A stretch of DNA of 64,000 nucleotides from Lichtheimia corymbifera B2541 (Eukaryota > Mucoromycota > Mucoromycetes > Mucorales > Lichtheimiaceae): positions 248,001 to 312,000 of the forward strand of contig JNEU01001130.1 of the NCBI GenBank assembly GCA_000697475.1. The letters are read 5' to 3'. A model generated the notes under the pieces. The model saw nothing but the letters and a program-made list of their open reading frames with translations, searched no databases and was not told the origin of the DNA. The position numbers were made by a program, and so were the translations under genes. Below, in pieces: positions 36,444-49,000 of this stretch (position 1 is its first letter; every line of letters starts with the position of its first letter).

Positions 36444-37865
36444 ATGTTGAGACGACGCTGCTATTCTCGACTTGCCGCAGCCCTTGCCAAAAAGAACCTT
36501 ATTGGTCTAAGTCTCCCCCAACTACAGCATGAGCTAGCTACGATTCCCGAAGCTCGCAAGTACACAGCACAGCAAGTGTGGGAGCACATGTACCGACGAG
36601 GCATTACCGATTTCCAAGGCATGACCAACTTGTCAAAGACGTTACGATCCGAGCTTGATTCACGCTACAAGATTCACTATGGCCATGTGCAGGTATTATT
36701 CCTTTTTAGTCTTGTGTGTACAGGGTGTCTTATTTGATTACTATCTAGTTGGCCCAAGTATCCCGTGACCAAACTCGTAAATGGCTTGTGGGCTTTGCTG
36801 ATGATCCTCGAGCTGTTGTGGAGTCCGTTTTGATTCCCGAACCGGATAGAGCAACTTTATGCGTCTCATCACAAATTGGATGTTCTTTGCAATGCAGCTT
36901 TTGTCATACAGGGACACAAAAACTTTTTCGAAGCTTGACAGCGAGTGAAGGCAAGTACATAGGGGGTAATCATCATCATGGTCGTCGTAAGACTGACATT
37001 TATGATTTAGTGGTGGGACAATACATGATTGCAGCCAAGGAGGCCAATGATTTCAATGTTACAAAAAAGACAGTATCCAACATGGTGTTTATGGGACAAG
37101 GTGAACCATTGTATAATTGGCGTCAGGTGCGTCAGGCAATTCAAGTGCTTACCGACACGAATGGGATCGCCATGCCAAAACACAAAATTACCGTCTCCAC
37201 TTCGGGTGTTGTACCCCTCATACCTAACGTGGCGTCTGACGTGGGGGTCTCCTTGGCCATCTCCTTACACGCTACTCGCAACGATCTCAGAGACGTCCTA
37301 GTCCCCCTGAACAAGACATTCCCCTTGGAAATCGTACTGGAAGCTTGCACAACCTATGCACAACTCATGGGTAATCGAGGACGAAGGATCACATTCGAGT
37401 AAGTGGCGGATGCCTATTATTGCTATGTATGTATATTAAGCCTACTATCTCGGTTGATAGATACGTGATGCTGGATGGTGTCAATGATTCCCAAAGTGAG
37501 GCACGTGATCTTGTTCGGTTATTGCGTCAATTACCTTCTCATGTTAATCTTATGTAAGTCATGAAGCCATTATGACAATGGAATCATGTTGTAACGCGAG
37601 TAATATTATTAGACCATTCAACCCATGGCCAGGAAGCATCTATCGTACATCCAAGCCAGAAAAAATAGAAAAATTTGCACGTATTGTGATGGAGGGTGGT
37701 GTTCATTGCACGGTGCGTCGGCCAAGAGGACAAGGTAGGGTGGCATTGCTACATATAGGATTTGGGTGTGGATTAGATACTCACAGGATGGTATTTTTAG
37801 ATATCATGGCTGCATGTGGTCAACTAAAAAGTAGTGCTGAAAAGAAACGTAGTCTTGTAACATAG
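36444..37865 (+). CDS. RlmN/Cfr-family radical-SAM RNA methyltransferase (probably mitochondrial)
   Basis: Six exons (36444-36692, 36749-36950, 37011-37398, 37461-37553, 37613-37734, 37801-37865) give 372 aa. The radical-SAM cluster motif is [11 protein letters not shown] (CxxxCxxC). [11 protein letters not shown] is the SAM-binding GEP region, and [16 protein letters not shown] and [22 protein letters not shown] are also family blocks. The C-terminus [16 protein letters not shown] holds the second catalytic cysteine (AACGQL). RlmN makes 2-methyladenosine in 23S rRNA and tRNA. The N-terminus [17 protein letters not shown] suits mitochondrial import. Intron 2 has a GC donor (GAAG|GCAAGT), is exactly 60 nt and has no stop. 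Confidence 0.94.
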
Positions 37866-38511
37866 AGCATGATCTTCATTTTGTAATATAAACATGGGAC
37901 ATTAGTATAACTGAAATCGTTGCCAAGCATAGTATGTCGGCGGGATCGACGCTCGTTGGAAATTAAGTGCATAACTCCCTCCCTATTCAAAACACATGTC
38001 ATCCATAAACAGGGTCGAACTTGATCACTCAAATACAAAGGCAGTTTTTTTTTTATCAGCATGACAACTACCACAAGCCTGCTAATCCAACTCTTCTTTT
38101 CCCGAATAATGCTTGTACTCATTTTGCTTATATAGAACAACGGTGGCTTGACTATGAAATGAAATGGGATACAGTTTTATTATATGTTGTGGATGAAGGG
38201 TGGCTAAAAGGATGGGGATGGAGAGGTACTGCTATAAGAAGGGTTCTCTATTTGTCCACGTATACTAGAATGTCTCTACGGTACAAGTACTGGTAGACGA
38301 GTGAATACCGAAGGATGTAAAACATCATGAGTGCCTAAGCATATTGAAGGGTTCAAAAGTGATGGTACCTTTATCCTTGTGCATGATTTACCCTCATTGC
38401 ATTATAACAGTCACGGGACCGTCGCGAGCTCGCGTTGTCATTTGAGCCATGAGCGGCAAAGAAGTTGTTGTACAGCAGCTTCTCTACGGCCTAACCCACC
38501 TTCAGACAACA

Positions 38512-40420
38512 ATGGCCTTTTCGTTTGGATCCGGTGCGTCAACATCTACAGGATTTGGCCATCAACGTAGCAATACTTCATTATTCGCGCCGGCATCGTC
38601 TTCACAGCCATCGACAGGTTCATTTGGTTCCTCTGGAGGAAGTTTTGGCGCATCGGGTCAAAATCAACAGCAGCAGACATCGTCAGGATTGTTTGGTTCG
38701 ACCAATACAGCAGGTTCAACTACAGGCTTTGGTGGCATGAGTCAACAACAACCTAGTGGTGGTGGTGGTGGTTTGTTTGGTGCTTCCACAACTACAAGCC
38801 AACCAGCCACAGGAGGCCTTTTTGGTGGTCAACAGCAGCAGCAGCAGCAGCCATCAGGTGGCCTATTTGGATCCACAACAGCTACTAGTCAACCAGCTAC
38901 AGGAGGAGGTTTATTTGGATCCACAACAGCTACTAGTCAGCCAGCTACAAGTGGTGGTTTATTTGGATCTACAACTACTACGAGTCAACCAGCTACGGGA
39001 GGAGGTCTTTTTGGATCAACAGCTACTAGTCAACCTGCTACGGGAGGAGGTCTCTTTGGATCAACTACTGCTACTAGTCAACCAGCTACGGGAGGAGGTT
39101 TATTTGGATCAACAACTACGACAAGTCAACCAGCTACAGGTGGTGGTTTATTTGGATCTACAACTACTACGAGTCAACCAGCTGCAGGAGGTCTTTTTGG
39201 ATCAACTACTGCTACGAGTCAACCAGCTACGGGAGGAGGTCTTTTTGGATCAACTACTACCACGAGTCAACCAGCTACAGGAGGAAGTCTTTTCGGTGGT
39301 GGATTCGGCACATCCAACAAACCATCCATTGGTTTTGCATCAACCACAACACAGCAACCACAACAACAACAGCAACAGCAACAACAGGAATCATTGTTAA
39401 GTCTGTCGACGGTGTTTCCGGATACCAATGTCCCTTATTTCATTGTCAAACCAGATAAACTTGAACGCATCCCAGTTCCATCCAGCATCTTTACCAATGC
39501 CGAAAAATCGCAAAACAAGGCACGTGATTTTGAAGAGGAGAGCTCACTTGCCATTGGTGAACGACGTACCACGCTTCCTCGATTCCTTACTTCAGCCACA
39601 TCACCGGTATGTCATTTGCATATTCATGTCAGACAAAAGGTCTCATTTGATTCTCATAGTCCTCGAGTCGAGAAGGAGCAGCAGGAGGTCAATCAAAGCG
39701 TAGCAGCCAAGAGTAGGTTATCATTGGAAGAGAAGGGACTATTGGTGAAATGAATTTGCGCATATTGATGATTTATCTTTAGACGACATCCCACCACTAC
39801 TACTACATCTACCTCAGGTCTTCCATACATGCACAGCAATAACCAAGGCATCTTTGGTACAACGGCACATTGCAGTTTTGGCGATGGTAACAGTACAAGA
39901 ATGGAGGATGAGGATACCCCGCCTGTTGCTTCCTTATGGGATGTTGGCGTGAATCCACAACGTTATATCAGTGAACCAGAGAAAGCGACCGCACCTTCAG
40001 GTAGGATCTTTTGTGGAGGTTTTTGAGTTTTATCATGCATGCTCAATTTGGATTCGTAGACTTGTGGACAGAATCTGTGAGGCACTCGGGTGCAAGTCGA
40101 CTTGCAACAGCAACATTTGAAAAGTAAGTATTGGGGATGAGGATGGACTTTTAAAGTAGATGGATCCTAATAGTCTTGCTAGGACATCGGATGGCACCAT
40201 TGTCAAAGTATTTGGTTTCCCCCCTGATATGAAGACGGCTATCATTGAATACTTTTCTCAACTCGGTCACATTGAAGAACGATACCAATCCGTCAGCAAT
40301 TGGATGACATTCCGGTACTCATCTCCTGATTCGGCAAAGAGGGCTCTGGAAAGCCACGGCCATGTTCTTCAAAATACCTGTATGGTGGGCGTTGTGAGGG
40401 CAAACACAATGGCAGGATAA
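38512..40420 (+). CDS. FG-repeat nucleoporin with Nup53/Nup35-type RRM (MPPN) domain
   Basis: Five exons (38512-39606, 39660-39712, 39783-40000, 40060-40123, 40174-40420) give about 558 aa. It opens MAFSFGSGAS and continues with GLFG/GSFG repeats. Over ten copies of a ~17-residue unit (GGGLFGSTTTTSQPATG) form the phase of the nuclear pore that binds transport receptors. A proline/serine linker carries SLWDVGVNPQRY. The C-terminus LARTSDGTIVKVFGFPPD ... EERYQSVSNWMTFRYSSPDSAKRAL is the RRM-like dimerisation domain of Nup35/Nup53/Nup59. An in-frame ATG at 38449 would add 21 residues; MAFSFG is preferred because FG nucleoporins often start this way. The last acceptor (CCTAATAG) restores LARTSDG. 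Confidence 0.88.
38780..39300 (+). repeat. Coding minisatellite (~51-54-bp units) in the nucleoporin
   Basis: Tandem units encoding GGLFGSTT(T/A)TSQPATG, about ten in a row, differ mainly at third positions and in the T/A-T choice. Unit boundaries keep the frame. One unit (around 39000-39050) is a codon shorter and another has PAAGG in place of PATGGG. Such arrays often vary in length between strains and cause assembly errors. Confidence 0.9.
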
Positions 40421-40689
40421 AGACTTATTACATAATAAAGACGATTTGCATACCATTCACCCTTAATCTATTGGCCATGTCATTATCAAATCCATCATGT
40501 TGCTATAATACGATTATCGATTACTATGATAAATAAAGCCTAATTGCACGACGAAACCATCATCTTCATATGCAAGTGAGGCAACAACAAAATGAATGAT
40601 CCTTTATATATACAATGGTCACGATCAAAGTTATTTACGGATTATATAGTACGAAAGGATAATGTGCGAGCGTATAAATTGACTAGCTG

Positions 40690-41450
40690 TCTTGTTCATG
40701 TACAGCGTGGCCAAACTGGCTGTCGAGCTCTTCTTCAGTGAAATCATCGGAATCGAGCTGAATGCTTGTTAACCCGGAACCCAGGGTGGATACTGTTGAA
40801 TTATGCGATGATGCTTGCTTCCGATAGAGCGTAGAGCAGAGAAATGTTATCACGATGATTCTTCCTCAACGGGCGATTAATACGTATGCGACTTGAGCTG
40901 GTACGATTTACTTTGTAACGTTTCCTTTTGCGTATTCCCTCAGAAGTTGAGCATCGTGGCATTATCGTAGCTGACGGTGGTGAGATGAGGATATCATCCA
41001 GCTAAGAAGAGCCATTGCTGTTCTGCTTTCTCAATAGCTTCCAACACCTTGGACACTGTCTCTTTAGCTTGCCACGCCAACAAAAGAGCGCCCTTTTAGC
41101 ATTCTTTCGTTCAGCCGATGCCCAACGTGGTGACTCTCCTCTAAGAACCACACAATAAATCACGCATGCATTTATGTCACCTACAAGAGTCTCAATTTTG
41201 CCATCAGTCTAACCATCCTTTTAATATATAAATGATAGTTATACCCACCCCAAAGGGTTCATCAAGGAACACAGCCAAATGCCATTAGGCATCAATAGTG
41301 AACACTTCAAGTGTGATAAAGCAATGATATGAGCTATAAATAACATAATGGATAGATGCATGAGTACCCTCATTTTGGATCACATAATAAAGAATATCAT
41401 TGAGACTCACCAAAGGATATTGATGCTGATATGCATAAAAGTAGAAAGAA
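40690..41450 (-). pseudogene. Gene relic or undetected small gene
   Basis: On the minus strand, downstream of promoter-like block B, there is a secretion-signal-like leader (about 41375-41245; MRVLMHLSIMLFIAHIIAL) ending at a stop after 44 codons. At 40690-40830 there is a clear C-terminal-looking exon: YRKQASSHNSTVSTLGSGL, then an acidic IQLDSDDFTEEELDSQFG, ending at TAG. Between them, stops in every frame block a single model. Either a short spliced gene or a decayed one. No family recognised. Confidence 0.35.
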
Positions 41451-41454
41451 AGGA

Positions 41455-41600
41455 CGTATGATAGTGTGGGTGCAAAGAGCCTTGTTTATATGTGGGTGGG
41501 CGTGAGAGTCGCTGTCATGATTGATCAAGCTGATAAAGTGGTCAAACATCTTGGAATACTGAGCCCAAGTGACAGAAAATCATAGCTGATAAATCCACCT
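41455..41600 (-). promoter_or_regulatory. Conserved promoter-like block B
   Basis: Shares ordered words with 24635-24800: GTGGGCGTGAG, TTGAT, GCTGATAAAGTG, GGAATA, CCCAAGTG. Read on the minus strand it holds a TATAAA (41485-41490) a short way upstream of the relic at 40690-41450. The same arrangement is seen at block A, so the two minus-strand genes may be old paralogues. The block could instead be a dispersed short repeat. Confidence 0.4.
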
Positions 41601-41805
41601 GCCACTTGAAGGGTGATTTTTTGTAGGTGACATAAGTATGTTCATACCAATAAGCCGGTTCTCCAGTATCTCTCCAGTTTCCGGGATTGCTGGGCATTTG
41701 CCACACCTAATAAGGTTATAATTCACCGAGGATGATGTCCGAAAGCCAATGAAATGTGTTCTAATACAGCTTACTCAACCAGAATCAAAATCATTGAAAC
41801 GACAG

Positions 41806-41813
41806 TATAAAAG
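41806..41813 (+). promoter_or_regulatory. TATA box of the carotenoid oxygenase gene
   Basis: TATAAAAG lies 55-62 bp before the ATG at 41868, a normal distance for a short fungal 5' leader. Confidence 0.6.
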
Positions 41814-41867
41814 TGATGGATGCTCTAGGTGCCATCAGGGTTTATTAATCCAAGTATAATCATTATT

Positions 41868-43712
41868 ATGGCAGTCAACAACGAAGCTATCGATCTCTTG
41901 CGTGATTTTCAAAAGGAAAACATCAAGTTTACCAATGCAATTGAATTTCGTGATCCAGTGACTTTGCAAGTGGATGGCAAGATCCCTGAGTGGCTCAACG
42001 GCATTCTCTACCGTATTGGTATGCATTTCTTCACAGGATACCTTTTATTATTGAATTACTGAATGCATTCAATGTTTCAGGTCCTGGCAAATTTAACCTT
42101 GGCAACAAGGATGGTAGCCAACATGTCATCCACCATGCATTTGATGGCCTTGCTTTTGTGCATCGATTCGAGATCAAGGGTGCTGATAGCACAGTGCAAT
42201 ACAATTCTCGTATGACGGCTGAAGGTGCTGAAGCCAGCACATTGAAGAATCCATCGCATCAAATCTATTATGGACATTTTCCTGAAAAACAAAACGAGCC
42301 CACCATGGATGCTTCAACACCTGGAGCTTCTCAACAAGGCACGCCTAACGTTAGCGGTGTTATACAAGATCCATCTTCACGCAATGTCAATGTCACTGTT
42401 ACTCCCAACTATCCGCTTCCTGAGCAGTTTGGCAGGGATGAAACGGATCCCATGGTCTTGGTTTCCAAAACCGATAGCAATCGATTACAATGTGTGCATT
42501 CTGTTACATTAGGTGGGTCTTTTATTTGATACTACAATTGTGCTCCTATGCTAATACAACAACACCCGATCAGAACCCAAGCACTTGTTCAACTATGCTG
42601 CCTATGACGAGCGATTCAATGGTCAACTTTCTGCCTCTCATCATAAGGCTGATGCCAAGACGGGTGAAACATTCAACTTTACTCTTCATTTGGGTCCTGA
42701 AAGCCACATTACTGTGTTTAGCATCAAGAAGGATCACTCCACCACTGTGTTGGCTGATATCACCCATCGGAAATTGCCTGGTGTGCCTGAAGCAGAACAA
42801 GAACGTATCCAACCTCCTTACATCCACGCCTTTTGGTTGACTGAGAACTATGTCATTTTGCCTGAAGCACCTTTGTACTTGACACGTGGCGGTATGGACA
42901 TGCTGCTTTCCAAATCGTTTGTGGGCGGTATGGCATGGCGTGAAGAGGGTCCTGGATACTTGCATGTGGTGCGTCGTGATGGTGGCGGTCACGTGGTCAC
43001 CTTGCCTGTGGATCCTTACTTTATCTTTCACACCAGCAATGCGTGGGATAAAAAGCTTCAAGACGGCACTTCAGTACTCGATTTAGACGCATGTGCATGG
43101 TACCACGGCGATATTGTTCTGCAAACTAGCCAATTGGGTCTTATGAGAAAGAGCGTTTCATCAACACCACTTGCATCCAAAAAGATCAATGGCTTGACCG
43201 TTCCCCCTGGCAAATTTGAGTTTGGCAACCTTGAGCGGTATCACCTCGAATTCAATGAACAAGATATCTCGAATGCCAAGGCTTCTCATCGCATGATCAC
43301 GCGCAATATCGAGTTCCCACGTCATAATCCATTGGATGATCTCCAACCCTACAAGTACTTGTGGGCTTGCCAGCTTGAGCAACCAACCTCTGTTACCGAT
43401 GCAGGTCGCTTTAGCTTGGTGAAGGTGGATGTTGAAACAGGTGAAACAATCAAGCTGGATCATGAAAAGTGCATGTACACTGAGCCCGTCTTTGTTCCTC
43501 GCCCTGGTGCTATTGACCGTGATGATGGTGTTCTCCTCAGCTTTGCCAACATTTCTCAACCCGAAAAGGATACAGATAGCTGTGCGTTGGTTATTGTCGA
43601 TGCCAAGACCATGGTTGAACTTGGTCGTTGCGATATTGGTCAATTCAGCTGTCTCACTTTCCATGGTTCCTTTGTCTCTGATGTCCACTTTGAAATCTCT
43701 ACCTTCAACTAG
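41868..43712 (+). CDS. Carotenoid cleavage oxygenase (trisporoid-pathway type)
   Basis: Three exons (41868-42018, 42081-42512, 42574-43712) give 573 aa, within the range of RPE65/CCD enzymes. The four iron-ligand histidines can be placed in ASHHKADAKTG, PYIHAFWLTENYVILPE, YFIFHTSNAW and LTFHGSFVSDVHF. DGLAFVHRFEI and FVPRPGA are further family blocks. There is no transit peptide or membrane segment. In Mucorales such enzymes (CarS and AcaA of Phycomyces) cut beta-carotene and its apocarotenal on the way to trisporic acid, the mating hormone. I cannot decide which of the two steps this one performs. Fungal CCDs are rare outside such roles, which supports the call. Confidence 0.92.
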
Positions 43713-43816
43713 TTGTATGTCCCCCTTGCACATCACGTATCCATGACCTCTCCACCACATATAGGATGTCCACAATAAAACAACGATTGTATTGACAATA
43801 TTTGTGTGCATATAAA

Positions 43817-46014
43817 TTACATTGATGGATCAAAAGTCTTGAAGGCTTCTTTGAATGCATTTGCATCATCCCGTTCCTCTTGCTGAGATTGAGCACATGT
43901 TTTCCAATCCTCTCGCTCTGGATGTCCAAGCAACTTTGCAACAACGAGTCGACCAAATTGAAGATTGAAGCGTTCTCGAGGTCTAATGATATGTACAAGT
44001 GACTTGCCACTGGGTAAATCAATTTTGAAGAAATTGGCATCCGGGTTTTTCTAAATGCATGGCATAAGTCTCTTGTAAGTCACCAATACCAATGATCCTC
44101 AACTTACCGGTAGCCTCTCCATGAATTGGACACCTTGGTTTTGAGCTTCATCCCTAATTGTCTGTTCGAGCATATCACTCTTGTCATGGGGTATGGGGAC
44201 AATTTGGAGATGAGCATGCCCGATATTGTGCAAGGATTGTCGAGAGACTTCAAACACCACCATATCGTGTCCATGCTCAGCATAGAACTTTTTCAAGGCA
44301 TCCGTGTATTTCTGGATTTCATTCATCACATTGGGTCGTGCTTCATCTGGAATTTGGCGTAGCGTTGGATAATGCGTGATTGGGATCAATAACACGTGAC
44401 CACCACCAGGGATACTGTTGGCATCGGAAGATGAGGTAACTGGGCCCTTGGCAAGCGTGGCATACATTTCACTGCCGATTGATACAATAAGATGCTTCTC
44501 CAAATCGGGATTCGAGAGACAAAACCAGCATGATTTCACTACAATCCAAAAGATGGTCAATGGAAATGCCTTGATCATTTCATCTTTCCATTACTTACGC
44601 TTTTCAGCCATTTCTTCTGCGGTGGGAGGTGCTCGTTTACCCTTGGGACAATCTCGTTTCAAATGACCAGGTTCATTGCAGATGTTGCATACATAGCCAT
44701 CGGGTATACTTGGCATACGATAAGGACACATTTGAATAAAGTGGCCAGGCTGCTTGCACTTGTTGCAAATATATCCATCACGGAGCTTGGTTGGGCAATA
44801 TTGTGCAGGGTGTCCTTGTTCACCACACTTTGTGCACTTTTCATCGCTGCCTGGTAGAGCTAAAGTATGATCATCCCATGAGTACTTGAACTTGTTTTCC
44901 TAATTCCTTATTCTTTACCTTGCCGTTTAGCAGGTTGCTCTTGTTGACCGCCCCAGAAAAAGTTACCACCTTCGTTGGCAGCATCCAATGATCGCTTATG
45001 TCCAGCAGCAGCAGCACTAGCAGCAGCCTTCTCAGAGAATGGGCATTCGGTGGTATTGGCTGGCTTGTTGCTCAATTCTTGTGGATCCATTTGCTTCAAA
45101 GGTTGTAAACTGAATGCATAGAACCACTATCACGAAAGATATATATAAGTATCACATAGCACATGATATACCGTTTGTAAACTTACTCTTTGCTTATCCG
45201 CATTAAGAGCATCACCCAATCCCACAAAACGAGTGACATGTTCAGCAGCACGTTCATCTGGAGGACCAAAACCAGTAATATTGCTGTATGGCTCACGTTC
45301 CATAAACTTGCCCTCAGCGGCAGCGAAATGGTATCTTGGTTTCAATGCAGCTGTCACGCGTGCAATAGCCGATGATGCATGCTCCGGTGTGATCTTGCAA
45401 TTGTCACTTGCTCTCTCGATGCCTTCTGCCCATTGGTGCGTCAACAAGATATCCACACCAGGATTCGACATGGCTGGCATAGGTGTATTGCGTAGTGCTT
45501 CTTCATCCACCTGAGTAAATGTCATGACGCCATCACCTCCTTCCTGAACACCGGATAAAAAGGCAATCTCGAGTTTGCTAGCAGTCTGAAGCTTGCCGCG
45601 CTTTCCCAAATGATACAAGTTGGCGCAGACTTCACCATCATTGGCTTCGATATGAGACGCGACTGTAGGGGGAAGTGGACGGTCTCCAGTAATAAAGTAT
45701 GTAATCACGGGAACTATATATACGTTGCTTGTATGAGCTACCTATGCACATAAACGCACACAAATGAATATACAACGTACCGTCAATCTTGTTGCCAAAG
45801 AGATCGCCAAGATCGGCGTTGGGATCTTCAGAGAAAAAGTTGCCTGTACTCAACACGACGTCGAATGGACCGTACTTTTCGTGCAACGTCTTGATTTTGC
45901 TAAAAAGTTCTGCATGCTTTCCATTGGCTGATCCGGTGACAAGACTATTGCTAGAATCAGTCGTCTGTTGCAGGATTATTCAATATTGTGGTTACACTTT
46001 GATCTGTTGGGCCA
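43817..46014 (-). CDS. CWF19-like protein 1 / Drn1 (debranching-associated splicing factor)
   Basis: Multi-exon gene starting with a tiny 20-nt exon (MAQQIKV split at 45995). The N-terminus VTGSANGKHAELFSKI ... VVLSTGNFF is the metallophosphatase-like domain that relates it to debranching enzyme Dbr1. VITYFITGDRPLP, LTHQWAEGIE and PRYHFAAAEGKFMERE follow. Then come three CCHC zinc knuckles (CTKCGEQGHPAQYC, CNKCKQPGHFIQMC, CNICNEPGHLKRDC). Then the CwfJ C-1 (HIT-like) domain with SCWFCLSNPDLEKHLIVSIG and SRQSLHNIGHAHLQIVPIP, and CwfJ C-2 up to KTFDPSM. It works with Dbr1 in intron lariat turnover in the nucleus. Zinc knuckles between the two halves are a feature of fungal and plant forms. Convergent with the oxygenase gene, 104 bp apart. 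Confidence 0.93.
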
Positions 46015-49000
46015 TGGCGACAATGTTGGGAGGAGAACGAAAAGCTATTTCGACCGCTATCAGCAGCCATTTATGAGTACTTAGCTTTTGAGGCACCGCT
46101 CACTGCTAAACGAGACTACATATGCAAAGGTCCTTGTCACCTATAAGGGTACCACTATACGCAAATCATCAGCCTATGTTTCATTTGGCAGCGTCTTATT
46201 TGAGATACGCTCTCCCTCTTTATGTTCGTCCATCACCATAATAATATCAGCAAAGGACCTTCTTCTTGGTAGCCTTGGTCAACTATACGAGTGAATGCGA
46301 AGAAATTAAGTTCGACTTGAGGGAACCCCATATAGCCATCCTTTTTCATACACAATTTGCTATATAAACGAGACATCTCCTGTCATCAAAACTAAAAGAG
46401 ATTTTCTAATTCCATATCATCATTTGTTTTCATGCATAAATCCCGTCACGAGATTCCAAATTAGGAATGAGTGAGTGACAACATCCTTCATTGTGAAAAG
46501 CATAATGGCACCACTCTTTGTTACCCATCAGACGTATACAATCAAGAATAGATCTTCTTCGATTCTAAGAGTAATAGGATGCTTTGAAGTATGATACTTG
46601 CATTCACAGCACCTTAAACACATTCAAAGTATGGTATCGCGCGTGACGCTCATTTTTCATAAACGTGATGCTTGCATTCGAAGGGACAAGATGTTTCATT
46701 AATAGTCATTCAAAAACCTTCCAGGATGTTGAAAGGCATATTATTCTTGTCTGATCCATGTTATGTCGTTCATGTACAAGCATCAAAGTATGTGCAAAAA
46801 ACGCTATCACAATACATCCAAGCACACGCCAGCATGCTCATTGTGACCTTGTCAATTATTGCTGACACTGGCTTCACTGAACAGCTCGCTCGGCCCTGTT
46901 GACTCCGGTATTGCTCACTCAGGCAGGTTGTTGAAATCTTATCAACTATAGCAGCATCTCAGCTTTAATATGTGGTGGATCCTATTTCGCCCTTCCCACC
47001 GACAAAGAGAGAGCGTTCATAATCATATGCTCCGCTGTTCCTTTTCTTTTTGAATCCCGTTTGTCTATCGGTGGTAGTACACTGTTCATGAAGATGTGGG
47101 CCGTCGTCGATCAATTGATCCCGGAGAGACAATAAAAAAAGATGCATATGGGAGTTCCAATATTACGTCGCAGTTCGAATAAGCATTGCAGCAGCTGAAC
47201 ACGCAAGCACATCGAAAATAGAATAGCATAGAATCATTGAGGAACATTGACGATATGCAAAAATGGTTATTGCGCATGCTGACAATTCTATTACTCCATC
47301 GAGCTTTTTAATATAATGTGTGTGGAGCATCATTGACGATCAGCTGGTGCCGTAATGGGTAACAGCAACCCGTGAACGCTGCTCCACCTAGTCTTGTGCG
47401 TCATTTTTCATTGTCGTTCTTGGTGATCATAAAAGGCAGCTTTTCATTTTCCACATTCAATGTCGTACAGGTTTCACATCACACATACATGATCACCTTT
47501 GATATACCACAAGCCCACTTGCAGCATAAAAAAGGCAAAAGCATTGGAAGGATGGTTCGTACGTGTTGTTCTTGTATATTACATGATGCCCACATGAAAC
47601 ATCAAAGGAGAGGAATTCATTTCAAATCATGGCTTTGGATCAAGGGCAGCTATTTTGTACTCAAAGCTACTTGCGGATGACCATGGTCAAAATCAGCCAG
47701 ATCCGGTTGCATATTGTCTGCTGATAAGCGTAACCACCCTAATCCGGTTGCTATGCAATGCGTTTACAAGTCGAATATACCGCTATTTGTTATGCAAAAG
47801 AGTGGTACATCCTCTTTATAAGGTTATCCTGGTGAGGCTGATGCAACTATTGGTACCAGGAACATATACGATTATTAATGTGAATATGTGGGGTGGGTGT
47901 GAGAGAGAAGGCGAAAATGAAGTACGCGTGTAACTTTGGTATCCCACATTTAGCAAAAGAGATCCAAGGAATGAAACAAGTCGTGTGATGAAGATGCATA
48001 TTTGGACCCCATCCTTGTTGTGTGTGCAACTTGCAACATTTTTATTGGACACAGCTCACACGCTTGTTACGCCACCATTTGCATTACCTCCTATGGAAAA
48101 TGCATATGTCATGTGAAACCAACTTGCATTGTTGATTGCTGTCATGGCTTTAATGTTTACTTTTAGGTGAACATGTGAGTTGGGCGTCTGACTGATACAC
48201 TGCCGGTTAGGTGATACTAACCTGGGTAAAGGAACGCCCATTATTTTACACTACACGATCCTCGTCGTCATTGACGACCTTAATAAAGTTCGTAACAGCA
48301 ACAACGCAAGCAAAAATGGGGGATCCAAAAAATAAAGATCACCTCATTCGGCATTTTTATGATGCCGATGGCAATGTTTTCTTTATTCAATGCAGAATGT
48401 CAATCGCGAATGAAATCATCATGCCGATGACGGATCTCATTATCGCGATCTTTTCAAATACAAGATGTTGTTTGTGATTGTGCATGTGTTTCATCCAGGA
48501 CATGAGCATTCTTTTGTTCAAACTGTGGAACATGGATGATCCCGGCGTCATGTATCCTTTCCTAACGACATACGGAGATCGTCATACATGAATGATGATG
48601 TTACCCAAGAGTGAGAAAAAATCTGGCACCACTTTTTTTTTTATCTCAACGCCGAATACTATAGCAAGTGATGATGATACAAAGTAAACCCATTCGCATG
48701 GCAAAAACGCGTCTGCTCAAGTATGGATGGATGAGATGAAGAAACGGGGTTTGCATTTGTATTTACCATTCTGTGATTTTTGCCCACGGTACACGCGCCT
48801 TCGGAAGGATTTTTGCCACGGATAACTCCCTTTTGCTGCTACAGCCGAGCATGTTGCACAAGATGCCGCAGTGTGTGTACGTGTGGCATCTTCTATGCAG
48901 GTATAATGACAATTCAAACGTATGCACATTACGCATGCACATGCATATCGAGGGAGAAAGAAAAGTGTCTCATCATGCACCTGGAACATTCACATCCTAC

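Noticed and set aside
40124..40173. Frameshift in the nucleoporin before the RRM
   Set aside because: The acceptor ...CCTAATAG at 40173 restores the frame and gives LARTSDG, so no frameshift is needed.
48316..48477. Short frame MGDPKNKDHLIRHFYDADGN as a small gene
   Set aside because: Only ~53 codons, no motif, no promoter or splice support.
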